IMG/VR virus record: IMGVR_UViG_3300036820_000007
Location: 34,489-98,488 of that record
DNA: 64,000 nt
Strand: one strand, 5' to 3'
From: a virus
The position numbers and the translations under genes are program-made. The stretch's first letter is position 1. Every line of letters starts with the position of its first letter. Shown in pieces: positions 23,301-31,658 of the stretch. A model generated the notes under the pieces. The model worked only from the letters and a program-made list of their open reading frames with translations, was not told the origin of the DNA and did no database searches.

Positions 23301-24620
23301 AACGGCACGGTCGGCGGCCACGATGCTGCGTACTGGGCGAACCAGACTGCCATTGCTTATCAGAATGCGCAGACTATCGCAGATGAGGCGACCGGCTCGA
23401 TCGGCAGGAACTCGGCCGCGATGCAGCACAATGCTGCCGTCACCGCCGCCAGCCAGTCGATTCGCGAAAAGCTCGCTGACGACCTGGAGAAAGTCAAGAC
23501 CAATTCGCAGGGCGCAGAAAGCCTTCTGGAGGCCTACACCCGCGCCGTGCTGCTGAACGGCTCCAACACTGACGCCACGAAGAGCCAGCGGGCGCAGCTG
23601 ATCAAGGACCTTGAGCAGACAGGGCTGACCGCCAAGCAGGCCACGGCGCTGGTCAACAACCTGACCAGCTCCATCAAGCACCTCCCGCCATCCGGCGCCT
23701 GGGAACTGCTGATGACCGGCAAGGGTACCTACACGATCGCCCAGGCGGCTCAGGCCTACACCCATCCCTCGGGCTATCAGGGCACCGGGCCGCCCGTGCC
23801 AAACGCCAAGGGCGGCATGATCGCCGGGCCGGGTGGCCCGACCGACGACAAGGTGCCCGCATGGCTGTCCGCGGGGGAGTACGTCGTCCGGGCGGCCAGC
23901 GTCGACAAGTACGGCAAGGAGCTCTTCGACGCGCTGAACACCGGCCACTATGCCGCCGGCGGCCTGGTCGAGCAGGGCACCAACGTGCTGACCGGCCAGT
24001 ACATCAGCACGATGCAGGGCGCGATGAAGACGACGGTCCAGAACGCGCTGGTAGGCGCCATGCTGGCGGCTCTGCACTCATCCGAGAAAGCCGCGGCATC
24101 GAGCGGCGGCGGGGGGTACGCCGGGCCGGGTGGCGGCAGCGCGTCCGCCAACGAGGCCCTGGCGCGATCGCTGTTCCCGTTCGGGTCCTCCCAGTGGCAG
24201 GACTTCGTCAACATTGCGATGCGCGAGTCCGGTTTCAGCAATACGGCCATGAACCCTTCGGGTGCCTACGGGATCGCGCAGGCGCTGCCGTCGAGCAAGT
24301 ACCCGCTGGCCGGCCGCCCGCCGAGCGAGGGAGGCTCGTCCAACCCGACCGCTCAGATCACCTGGATGTTCGATTATATCCGTGGTCGGTATGGTACGCC
24401 CGCAAATGCGTGGGCTCACGAGCAAAGTGCCGGATGGTACGATAAGGGCGGTTTGCTCATGCCCGGCGTCACCACGGCGGTGAACACGACGGGGCGGCCG
24501 GAGACGGTGCTGCCGAACAGCGGCGGCATCAACGTCAACTTTTACGGCACGCAATTCCCCGGGCCCGAGCAGATCCAGGCTTTCACCATGGCCCTCACAA
24601 GCGCTATTGCTCACGCCTGA
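20379..24620 (+). CDS. Tape measure protein with C-terminal lytic domain
   Basis: 1413 residues, which sets tail length. GTG 20379 follows AAGAGGGGG. Near the N-terminus (~95-170) there are three repeats of PVTF.V.QRSM.AA..AA.AYFRANP. Hydrophobic stretches lie at ~261-285 and ~550-570, and a long Ala/Gln-rich helical region follows, as expected. From ~1257 to ~1355 there is an SLT/goose-type lysozyme-like domain: FVNIAMRESGFSNTAMNPSGAYGIAQ with a probable catalytic Glu in MRESGF, then TWMFDYIRGRYGTPANAWAH. It would open peptidoglycan during DNA entry. The end, GGINVNFYGTQFPGPEQIQAF, is common in tape measures. Confidence 0.92.
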   Translation: MLAIPDGFRIASAYVDVSLNQDELLRQLGEVEAELDDLTATVKFDIDQSSLADAIEKAKQEFASQAAGMPVGFDISAASVAKAIEDAKELFRAAGVAMPVTFNVMQRSMGAAVSAAKAYFRANPAIMPVTFSVTQRSMQAARSAANAYFRANPVSVPLTFDVSLASLARATFGISRFVNGLSVLTGRAYDATGALVVLDAELDRKQAALAGTAFDAGALGAVIAALKVRTDGATAAAARGARGWTIWGQNAATVIHWIISGSAELLAVLVPATVAAGAWAFAWVQGATNVYQHLNALFTATEALGQASGQTYGEMLGLKGVWQQIQNEANPDVYQALGGALNVIKEQFGGLAETGLQVGQVFDTFMAKLVYDFSAAGGAGQTTDKILQNMIPDLTRVGQVFGNLGHFIASAASQMPGLAELLLRILADGIGLASALAQLAARFQVAGISILTLVMGLEEFNRWGSLIVTVLGKMGLATAELSGGTGSYFLVGDRFLGILKNIYGIVPNLAFGIASLASRIPLFGAAVVGATDDVEAARAAFIGWIDDLSALQTLGILVVAVGLGILIDKWVTATSAAQNFTAAINKQVEAARGLNTLPALGNALDDLTQRLNQSQHSVAALQASMPALASSTTRAGVAAYGYRAGLAAQASGLDTARAASQTYLKSLDQQAQNVGLATHNAQMLANTYHISVPAAMALAGAANVSLVGQLKTQSGAWTAAGEQIRDYVTGLGAMGTASGMVGNDMLALAIQEGEQGTKVEQLNQAWDSFMQNLTGGTSDLGSFIQAMGNLTNITNTTKFTLSQSTEGMSLSVSQFAKALTGTSQTSAQAWQNFDQVLGSTMPQLTDWFRIAQAEGAATGPQVSKSVLDMAASLVKYAADSKPAQAELLGFVNAAGMNIQTFPQLEKAIKATGASTGNLSKNVDQATIKMGDMAQIAQNLGDVMNSQVTSSISNASLKASGYYNDVKNLTEALHDNGTVGGHDAAYWANQTAIAYQNAQTIADEATGSIGRNSAAMQHNAAVTAASQSIREKLADDLEKVKTNSQGAESLLEAYTRAVLLNGSNTDATKSQRAQLIKDLEQTGLTAKQATALVNNLTSSIKHLPPSGAWELLMTGKGTYTIAQAAQAYTHPSGYQGTGPPVPNAKGGMIAGPGGPTDDKVPAWLSAGEYVVRAASVDKYGKELFDALNTGHYAAGGLVEQGTNVLTGQYISTMQGAMKTTVQNALVGAMLAALHSSEKAAASSGGGGYAGPGGGSASANEALARSLFPFGSSQWQDFVNIAMRESGFSNTAMNPSGAYGIAQALPSSKYPLAGRPPSEGGSSNPTAQITWMFDYIRGRYGTPANAWAHEQSAGWYDKGGLLMPGVTTAVNTTGRPETVLPNSGGINVNFYGTQFPGPEQIQAFTMALTSAIAHA

Positions 24621-24640
24621 GCGGTCCCAGGAGGCGCTGA

Positions 24641-25909
24641 GTGTCGACGCCGCTGCCACCTTCGCCGCCGACCCCGGCAACACCCGGCGAGGACTACGTC
24701 CTGGATTTCAGCTTCGCTGATTACCAGACGGGCAGCGCGGTCGACCCGAGTCAGGTCGAGCTCGACATCACTTACGGCGAGGCGGTCGGCCTCACCACGG
24801 ACGTGACCGGGCCGTTCACCTGGACGGGCGCTACCGCGGCGGCACCAGGGACGCTGTGGCGTACCGGGGTGGGCCAGTACTCGTTCTGGTGGGCCATCCC
24901 GGCCAGCGCGCTGCCAGGCGTCTACGTCGCCAACTGGACCAGCACCTACGGCCCGGCCGGCGACACATTCCTGGCCTTCGAGAACTTCCCGGTCATCGGC
25001 GGCGCCCCGTTCGTCACCCCACCGCCGGGCGACGTCGGGTTCTGGACCGGAAGCCTCACCTACTCGCCAAGCTGGGCCACCTCGCCGATCGTCATCCCGT
25101 TCGGGTCGGTCGACGCCAACGGCATCTGCTGGCAGTGGCAGTCCATCCAGGGCTGGGACTCGCCGCCGACCGCTGGGCAGGGCGTCATTCAGCGCTCGGC
25201 CGACCAGGGCGGCTGGGCGGCCCCGCAATTTTACGGCCCCAGGATCATCACGCTGACGATCATGGCCAGCGCGCCCACCCAGGCAATGCGCGACTACGCG
25301 CGGGCTCTGCTGCAGCAGGCAGTCCCGGTCAATGATCTGGCCGTCCTGCTGTTCAATGAGCCCATACCAAAGGTGGCATACGTCCGCCGCAACGCCACGG
25401 CGTCGGTGACCGAGTCCTGCCCGACCCTGACCGACGTGATCTTCACCATCCCCATGGTCGCGCCGGATCCGCGCAAATACGCCGTGCCTGCGCAGTCGGC
25501 GGGCCTGGTCATCGGGCCGCCGCCGGCGGGCAACCTGGCGCTGCCGTTCTCGCTGCCGGTGTCGTTCCCCGGCAACATCCCGCCGTCGGCGACGTCGATC
25601 ACCGCCTACAACACCGGGACGTTTGAGACCCGGCCGAATCTGGCGATCGGCGGCCCGATTACCAGTCCGGCCGTCGTCAACGCGAACACCGCGGAGACGG
25701 TCAGCTTCACCGGCCTGACGCTCGGCCCCACCGACCAGCTCGTCCTGGACATGGACAACCGGCAGCCTCTATTGAACGGCACGTTCTACCCGGCGGACGT
25801 TTCGTCCGCTTGGTGGGTATTGGAGCCGGGTGCAACCCAGATATACCTAAATGGGATCACCACCGGGGGAGCTAGCTTGACCGTTTCGTACAATCCCGCC
25901 TACATCTAG
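24641..25909 (+). CDS. Distal tail protein (Dit-like)
   Basis: 422 residues from GTG 24641 (AGGAGGCGCTGA upstream). The first ~125 residues are an Ig-like beta domain (YVLDFSFADYQTGSAVDPSQVELDI). The rest has the Dit pattern: WQSIQGWDSPP...QGGWAAPQFYGPRIITLTIMASAP with a C-terminal galectin-like domain (VNANTAETVSFTGLTLGPTDQLVLDMDNRQ). It joins the tube to the baseplate hub. The position immediately after the tape measure supports the call. Confidence 0.82.
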   Translation: MSTPLPPSPPTPATPGEDYVLDFSFADYQTGSAVDPSQVELDITYGEAVGLTTDVTGPFTWTGATAAAPGTLWRTGVGQYSFWWAIPASALPGVYVANWTSTYGPAGDTFLAFENFPVIGGAPFVTPPPGDVGFWTGSLTYSPSWATSPIVIPFGSVDANGICWQWQSIQGWDSPPTAGQGVIQRSADQGGWAAPQFYGPRIITLTIMASAPTQAMRDYARALLQQAVPVNDLAVLLFNEPIPKVAYVRRNATASVTESCPTLTDVIFTIPMVAPDPRKYAVPAQSAGLVIGPPPAGNLALPFSLPVSFPGNIPPSATSITAYNTGTFETRPNLAIGGPITSPAVVNANTAETVSFTGLTLGPTDQLVLDMDNRQPLLNGTFYPADVSSAWWVLEPGATQIYLNGITTGGASLTVSYNPAYI

Positions 25910-25917
25910 GAGGGATT

Positions 25918-26991
25918 GTGGCGACAAGCGCGAATTGTGGTATTCCGCTATGGGTTGATGACCCCACGATGGACGCCTCGGCGCCATTTCGCAACTACGA
26001 AATCGGGACAAAGGTATATAACGGCGGCACGACGTCGGCCAACCAGATTCCCGGCGGAGTTTTCCCCGGCATGGGCGCCATGGCCGTCAACGCCGCTGGC
26101 GGCATGAATGTCTCTGTTAATGCGGGTTATTGCTGCTGCCCGAACTCAAGCTCGGCCCTCCAGGGCGCCTATGTGTTCGGCTTGATGAATGCCCAGACAT
26201 TCGCCCTGAACACCGCCAGCGCCACGTTCCCGCGGATCGACACCATCGTCGCCAACGTGGCTGACCTGGGCACCGACGCCTCTGCGGCCTACGTCCAGGT
26301 AGTCACCGGCGCCCCGGCTGCCGCGCCCACGCCTCCCGCGTCCCCTGCCAACTCGATCACGCTGGCGCAGATCCTCGTCGGCGCCGGGGTCACCAGCGTC
26401 ACGGCCGCGAACGTGACCGACGCGCGCAGCTATGTGGTCGCTCCCGGCGGCATTCTGCCCATCCCCAATGAGGCTGCCGCCCCCGCAGTGCCGGCCACGC
26501 AATTTCTTTACAACATCGCCACCAATCAGCTGGTCACCGGCAGCGGGACCGCGGGCTCAGTGGTCCTGCCGTCGATCCTGCCCTGGGCACCGCAGGTCGC
26601 CGTCGGCACCGCCAACGTCTTCGCCGCATCGGCGGGTGCCTCAACCGGCGTCTTGTCAGCGTCGGTGACCACCGCCGGCGAAGACATCGAGATGTACATC
26701 AAGTGGACTGGTATCGAGGGGTCCGCCCAGTACATCGCAATGAACGTGACGGTCGACAGCGCGCTGGCCGGAAGCCTGGACGTGGTCTCACTGGGGACCA
26801 CCTCGTACGCGACCGCGGGCGGGTCGGCCCACTTCTACACCTCATCGGCGCAGGGCAACACGCCTGTCGCGGGCACCCACACGATCGCCTGGAAGTTCCA
26901 GGCCGGGGGCACGGGCACCTCCGTGCACGACGGGATCATCGCCACGTCCACGTCGCCGTCGATCCTGCGGATCGCACCAGTCACCACCTGA
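25918..26991 (+). CDS. Minor tail/baseplate fibre protein
   Basis: 357 residues from GTG 25918, AGGAGG upstream. The first ~170 residues (MAVNAAGGMNVSVNAGYCCCPNSS..GAYVFGLMNAQTF..TFPRIDTIVANV..SITLAQILVGAG..VTDARSYV) are homologous to the same part of the next protein, a docking head common in actinophage minor tail proteins. The C-terminal ~140 residues form a beta-sandwich that resembles the end of the next protein (HTIAWKFQAG / HTIEFTSSFG). Likely a receptor-binding protein. Confidence 0.78.
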   Translation: MATSANCGIPLWVDDPTMDASAPFRNYEIGTKVYNGGTTSANQIPGGVFPGMGAMAVNAAGGMNVSVNAGYCCCPNSSSALQGAYVFGLMNAQTFALNTASATFPRIDTIVANVADLGTDASAAYVQVVTGAPAAAPTPPASPANSITLAQILVGAGVTSVTAANVTDARSYVVAPGGILPIPNEAAAPAVPATQFLYNIATNQLVTGSGTAGSVVLPSILPWAPQVAVGTANVFAASAGASTGVLSASVTTAGEDIEMYIKWTGIEGSAQYIAMNVTVDSALAGSLDVVSLGTTSYATAGGSAHFYTSSAQGNTPVAGTHTIAWKFQAGGTGTSVHDGIIATSTSPSILRIAPVTT

Positions 26992-27027
26992 CATCTTCCT
27001 GAACTCGCGAGGGGCGGTGCGCCCTTC

Positions 27028-29379
27028 GTGTCCTACCCCGTGCCGGGCTATCCGCTTTACGTCGACGGCGCCTACTACACCGCCGCGCAGTGGCGCGAGC
27101 TCGACGGCGGCACTTCGGTGCAGGACGCGGGCTCCCCGTCCTCGGTGTTCCCGGCCAGCGGCGTCTACCCGGACTCCGGCACCGCCATGCAGGTGCTGCC
27201 CGGCGGCGGCATGACCGCAACCGTCAACGCGGGCTACTGCTCGATCGCCTCCTCGGCCGGGGTGGGCGCGTACCGGTTTGGCCTGATGCAGCAGGCCACG
27301 CTGACCGTGGCAGCCAACTCGACCGGGTCGACCCGGCTGGATTATGTGATCGCCGGGGTCAGCGACGACGGGTCCGGGTCCACGTCTGCCGTCGAGTACC
27401 TGGCCGGCACCACCTCACCCCCCGCTCAGCCCGCCAACTCGCTGCTGCTCGCCGAGATCTCGGTCCCCAACGGCGCCTCCTCGGTCACCTCCGGGGACAT
27501 CACCGACCTGCGGACGTTCGTGGCCGCGCCCGGGTGCATCGTGCCGGTCATCTCCGCGGCGGACGCGCCGTCGGGCCCGACGGGCCAGCTGTACTACAAC
27601 GTCGCCAACGGGCAGCTTCTGTACTCGCCGGTGACTGACGTCGTGGAAGAGCTCACCGGAACCGGCAACTGGACCTGCCCCTCGTACGTGTCCGCAGTGG
27701 CCGCCCGGGCAATCGGCGGCGGCGGCGGGGGTACAGGGGTCGTCTCAGGCGCCGGCGGATCAGCCACGTTCACCGCCTCGTCCAGCTGGACCGCCCCTAC
27801 CGGGGTGAGCGCTGTCACGGTGGAATGCTGGGGCGCGGGCGGCTCGGGCGGAGGCAGCGAGCAATACTACTACGGCTCTGGCGCCGGTGGCGGCGGCGGC
27901 GGCGGCGGCTTCTCGGCCGGGACCGTGCCGGTCACCGCCGGGAGTTCTTACCAGGTCACCGTTGGTGTGGGCGGCAACTCAGCCAGCGGAACCGCTTCCG
28001 GTAACAACGGGGGCCCGTCTTCGTTTACCGGGGATGCGGGATCAGGCGGGGCACCCGCAACGATCACCGCAGGCGGCGGCCAGCGGGGGTTCTCGTCTTC
28101 GGCCGGCAACTCCGGAGAAGGCGGAGCTGGTGGCAGCGGGGACTGGACGGGCGGCACCGGCGGCCAGGGCGGAAGTTACGACGGCGGCGGCGGCGGGGGC
28201 GGCGCCGGGGACGGGTCGGATGGCGGCTCGGGCGGCCATCCAGCCGCAGGCGCCGGCGGCGCCGGCGGCGGCAGCGGCGGTGCTGGCGGCAATACCGGCG
28301 GCGAGTACGGCGGCAGCGAGGCAGGCGGCGCCAACGGCGGCTCGCCCGGGGGTGGCGGTGGCGGTGGCGGCACGCCGCAAATTCCCGACTCCGGTCCTTC
28401 CGCATCCGGCGACGGCGCCAGGGGCATGGTCATCTTGTCCTGGACCCCGTTCGGGTCCGGCGGGGGGGGCGGGGGCGGGGGCGAGGAAGCCTACGAGCCC
28501 GCGATGGCCGTCAGTTCCGGCCAGTCATATTCCTACTCGGTAGGAACAGGCGGCGGCGACAGCGCCGACGGGACGGCCACAACATTCACTGCCAGGACAG
28601 TGACCCTGGCTGCCAGCGGCGGCCAGGCCACCGATGAGCTGGCCACCGGAGGAGCCGGCGGTACCGGCAGTTCCAACACTCAGCATTTCGACGGCGGCGC
28701 CGCGGGCACTGGCTCCACGGGATCGGGCCAGGAAGGCTTCGGCGGCGGCGGCGGTGCTTCCGGGTCGACGACCGGCACCGGCGGTGCTGGAGGTAACGCA
28801 ACCGCTACTGCGGCGGGGGCCGGGGGAACGGCAGGACCTTACGGGGGCGCCGGGGGCACCGGTGGCGGCGGCAACGGCGCCAACGGGGCCGCGCCTGGCG
28901 GCGGCGGGGGAGGAAGCAGCGGGGAAAGCCTCGGCTACTCCGGCGGCACCGGCGGCGGCGGGTCGCTGACCCTCACTTACACGATCGCGCCGGGGGCCAT
29001 CCCGTACCAGCTGGCCAGCACCCGGTCCTGGTACCAGTACGAGCCCGCGGGCTCCCTGTCGTCGGTGAGCCTGTCCATGACCGCCGACGGGATCAGCGAC
29101 TACGAGATCAGCGTGTGGGCGGCCAACACTGGCCCCAAGGTGAGCGCCACCCACGGCCAGCTGCAGATCCTCGCCGACGGCAAGCAGCTCGACGCGATCA
29201 GCGCCCAGTCCTCGACGGGCGTAACCAAATCCGGGTACTGGAACGCAGGCTGGACGTTCTATACCTCCGGCGCGCAGGGCACCACCCTGTCCCAGGGTGC
29301 CCACACGATCGAATTCACTTCGTCGTTCGGCACCCTGGAAGGCCCGGCATACGTCCGCGTCACGCAGGTGCTCGCGTAG
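27028..29379 (+). CDS. Glycine-rich tail adhesin
   Basis: 783 residues. N-terminal docking head shared with the upstream protein (LPGGGMTATVNAGYCSIAS...FGLMQQATLTV), then two Gly-rich blocks (~230-470 and ~475-650). The first begins FTASSSWTAPTGVSAVTVECWGAGG, a motif repeated in the protein at 31659 (SLIVECWGAGG). Such polyglycine sandwiches form receptor-binding tips in some phages. The C-terminal ~130 residues are a compact beta domain. A G8 homopolymer at 28462-28469 lies in frame and is a possible slippage site. GTG 27028. Confidence 0.8.
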   Translation: MSYPVPGYPLYVDGAYYTAAQWRELDGGTSVQDAGSPSSVFPASGVYPDSGTAMQVLPGGGMTATVNAGYCSIASSAGVGAYRFGLMQQATLTVAANSTGSTRLDYVIAGVSDDGSGSTSAVEYLAGTTSPPAQPANSLLLAEISVPNGASSVTSGDITDLRTFVAAPGCIVPVISAADAPSGPTGQLYYNVANGQLLYSPVTDVVEELTGTGNWTCPSYVSAVAARAIGGGGGGTGVVSGAGGSATFTASSSWTAPTGVSAVTVECWGAGGSGGGSEQYYYGSGAGGGGGGGGFSAGTVPVTAGSSYQVTVGVGGNSASGTASGNNGGPSSFTGDAGSGGAPATITAGGGQRGFSSSAGNSGEGGAGGSGDWTGGTGGQGGSYDGGGGGGGAGDGSDGGSGGHPAAGAGGAGGGSGGAGGNTGGEYGGSEAGGANGGSPGGGGGGGGTPQIPDSGPSASGDGARGMVILSWTPFGSGGGGGGGGEEAYEPAMAVSSGQSYSYSVGTGGGDSADGTATTFTARTVTLAASGGQATDELATGGAGGTGSSNTQHFDGGAAGTGSTGSGQEGFGGGGGASGSTTGTGGAGGNATATAAGAGGTAGPYGGAGGTGGGGNGANGAAPGGGGGGSSGESLGYSGGTGGGGSLTLTYTIAPGAIPYQLASTRSWYQYEPAGSLSSVSLSMTADGISDYEISVWAANTGPKVSATHGQLQILADGKQLDAISAQSSTGVTKSGYWNAGWTFYTSGAQGTTLSQGAHTIEFTSSFGTLEGPAYVRVTQVLA
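28462..28469 (+). repeat. G8 homopolymer inside adhesin gene
   Basis: Eight consecutive G within a G/C tract (G8 C G5 C G5 C). One-base slippage would truncate or switch off the adhesin, while hexamer changes would add or remove two glycines. Confidence 0.7.
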
Positions 29380-30609
29380 ATGCCTCTCACTGCGGCCCAG
29401 CTGGCCGCGATCGGCGCCCCTCCGGCAAACCCCACGTCCGAATACAGATACATTGCAACTGATCTTTTGTCGGGCGCCATTCTCGGCGACTGGATCCCGA
29501 TGGACGGCACCTACGGGCTGTCCCTCGCCCGTCAGATCAACGGCACCGGCACGTTCACCGGCGCGCTGAGCCTCACCGCGGGCAATGCCCTCGAGCAGGT
29601 GGCGTGGCGCAACTCAATTGCCAACAGGCGCACCATGATATGGCTGCTGCTCGACGGCACCCCGGTCTGGAACGGCATCCTCTGGGACTGGCAGCCGCAG
29701 ACGATCCTCGACGGCACGATGCCTTTCTCGGCGTCGACGTTCGACTCCCTGTGCGCCTACCGGGTGATCCAGGACGACCTGACCTTCACCGGAATGGATG
29801 TTTTCGACATCTTCCGGTCCCTGGTCACCTATGCGCTGACCAAAGATGTCAGTACCCAGGCCGCCGGGCTGAACCTCGGCAATAACGAGTCCGGGGTCAG
29901 TGCCACGGTCACGTTCACCGGCTCAGACATGCAGCTGGTATCGGACGCGTGGCAGAACATGGTCGCCGAATTCGGGTTCGAGTACGCGTTCGCACCCGGC
30001 CTGGACGTCAACGGCAACCTGACCACGTACCTGAACCTGGGCTACCCGGAACTGGGCCTGACATTTCCCCAGTCAGGCCTGGCGTACGCCATGCCGGGCA
30101 ATCTGCTCGATTACCAGTGGACAGCGACCGGCAGCACGAGTTCCAACAAAGTGATCGCGACCGCAACCGACTCCACCGGCAGCGGCACCACCTGGACCTC
30201 CCAGTACCCGGCCGGATACGACCTGGTTGACCTGGCCGCCGGCAACCCCCTGCTCGAGCAGGCCGTGTCGGTGACCACCCTCTCGATCACCGACCAGGCA
30301 CAGATCGACGCCTATGCCACCGGTTACCTGCCCGCGGTGACCGGCACACAGCTCACGCCGACCTTGTGGCTGGGCAACGGGCAAGGGCCTGCGGTCAGCG
30401 ACATTGTGCTCGGATCCTGGTGCCAGCTGGCGCTCACGTCGCCACTGCACCCGGCCGGGCCGAATGGGCAGCCGGGATTCCAGGGACAGGCCCGGATCAC
30501 TGGATGGACCCTATACCCCCCAACTGACCAGCAAGCGGAATATACCTGGGTCCAGTGCTGGATACCGGTCCCTTACCTGCCAGATGGCACCTTTACCGGC
30601 ACCAGCTGA
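29380..30609 (+). CDS. Baseplate hub/tail protein (Tal or gp37-like)
   Basis: 409 residues, starting at the base after the previous stop. YRYIATDLLSGAILGDWIPMDGTYGLSLARQINGTGTFTGAL and ...WNGILWDWQPQTILDGTMPFSASTFDSLCAYRVIQDDLTFTGMDVFDIFRSLVTYALTK match the siphovirus ReqiPepy6 Gp37-like/hub style common in actinophages: beta domain, then helical, then the VVATATDSTGSG-type barrel. It likely forms the tail tip hub. No peptidase motif seen. Confidence 0.75.
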   Translation: MPLTAAQLAAIGAPPANPTSEYRYIATDLLSGAILGDWIPMDGTYGLSLARQINGTGTFTGALSLTAGNALEQVAWRNSIANRRTMIWLLLDGTPVWNGILWDWQPQTILDGTMPFSASTFDSLCAYRVIQDDLTFTGMDVFDIFRSLVTYALTKDVSTQAAGLNLGNNESGVSATVTFTGSDMQLVSDAWQNMVAEFGFEYAFAPGLDVNGNLTTYLNLGYPELGLTFPQSGLAYAMPGNLLDYQWTATGSTSSNKVIATATDSTGSGTTWTSQYPAGYDLVDLAAGNPLLEQAVSVTTLSITDQAQIDAYATGYLPAVTGTQLTPTLWLGNGQGPAVSDIVLGSWCQLALTSPLHPAGPNGQPGFQGQARITGWTLYPPTDQQAEYTWVQCWIPVPYLPDGTFTGTS

Positions 30610-30638
30610 CCGGCTGGCCGAGGGGGTGGAGTTCCAGC

Positions 30639-30875
30639 ATGTCCGCCATCCCCAAGCCGATTACCACGCGCATGCCGTATGCGATCAAGCAGACGATGCA
30701 CAAGAACGCCGTGCACGGTCAGCAGATCATCAACATCCAGACCCAGCTCGCAGCGCTGACCGCGGCGGTGTCGTCGTCCGGGTCCGTGAGTTCGGCCCCC
30801 TCCGCCTACACCGACGCCTGGGGCGCCGAAGTGGTCGCCGTCCTCAACGCCCTCATCAGCGCGCTGCAGCCCTGA
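30639..30875 (+). CDS. Small helical protein next to hub gene
   Basis: 78 residues. MSAIPKPITTRMPYAIKQTMHKNAVHGQQIINIQTQLAALTAAVSSS has a helix that could trimerise, followed by an Ala-rich end WGAEVVAVLNALISAL. ATG 30639 follows GGGGGTGGAGTTCC. It is perhaps a baseplate connector. No family recognised. Confidence 0.65.
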   Translation: MSAIPKPITTRMPYAIKQTMHKNAVHGQQIINIQTQLAALTAAVSSSGSVSSAPSAYTDAWGAEVVAVLNALISALQP

Positions 30876-30941
30876 TCTTCCGGTAACCCTTTCCGCTCAC
30901 CGGCCCGGCGCCCGGGCCTTCATTCCCGAAGGAGGCGCCGG

Positions 30942-31202
30942 GTGTTTTTGGTGACCTGCGACAACCCGGCCTGCAGAGGCCAGGGCTTCACCGAGAAGTC
31001 GGAGCCCGGCGATTTCGACGACGCGGTGCGGTGCACCACGGGCGCCGGGACGCCGAAAGGCAGCTCCGCGGGCCTGTGCTGCGTCGTGCACCGCTCCCAC
31101 GAGGCGCATGTCGAGCACGTCCGCAAGAGCGGCGACTCATCCTGCCGCCCGGTGACGATCATCGTCATCCCGGGCCACGTGCGCGTGAACGCGGGAGGCT
31201 GA
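30942..31202 (+). CDS. Cys/His-rich small protein
   Basis: 86 residues with CDNPACRGQGF near the start, then CTTG, CCVVHRSHEAHVEH and a later SCR; probably a zinc-binding fold. GTG 30942 is preceded by GAAGGAGGCGCCGG. The next gene follows after 1 nt. It lies within the tail-fibre operon, but the fold suggests binding or regulation rather than structure. Unknown function. Confidence 0.65.
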   Translation: MFLVTCDNPACRGQGFTEKSEPGDFDDAVRCTTGAGTPKGSSAGLCCVVHRSHEAHVEHVRKSGDSSCRPVTIIVIPGHVRVNAGG

Positions 31203-31203
31203 C

Positions 31204-31599
31204 GTGGCTGCCGTTGACCAGACTCGCGCCAATACGGTCCTGGGCGCGATGCTGGCCCAAAATGCATGTGAGGCGAGCAGCGGCATTCACACGCGGCTGA
31301 CGTCGACGGTCCCAACCGCCAGCACGGCGGGCACCGAACTCGCCGGTGGCGGCGGCTACACGACCGGGGGCACGGTCACCACCTGGAATGCCCCGTCGGC
31401 AGGCGCCACGAGCAACATCACCGTGCTGACCTGGACCAACTCCTCAGGCAGCACCTGGTCGATCGCGGGCCTCGAGCTGTGGGACGAGGCGGGTACGCCG
31501 CTGCGGTGGCTGTTCGGGACATTCGGGACAACTCTGTCCATAGCGAACACCAACACGCTCCAGGTGGCCGCGGCTGCCATCGAGATCACGCTCTCGTGA
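31204..31599 (+). CDS. Small minor tail protein
   Basis: 131 residues, mostly beta, with VTTWNAPSAGATSNITVLTWTNSSGSTWSIAGLELWDEAGTPLRWLFGTF, a pattern seen in short phage tail proteins downstream of hub genes. GTG 31204, one base after the previous stop. Uncharged, Thr/Ser/Gly-rich composition fits a virion surface protein. Confidence 0.7.
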   Translation: MAAVDQTRANTVLGAMLAQNACEASSGIHTRLTSTVPTASTAGTELAGGGGYTTGGTVTTWNAPSAGATSNITVLTWTNSSGSTWSIAGLELWDEAGTPLRWLFGTFGTTLSIANTNTLQVAAAAIEITLS

Positions 31600-31658
31600 T
31601 TTATCCCTGATAGTCCGGATTGACTCGCGCACCCGACCCCGCGCCGGGGGTGTGAGCG

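Noticed and set aside
22815-24077. 420-codon minus frame opposite the tape measure
   Set aside because: Shadow frame, no motif; tape measure frame is continuous and typical.
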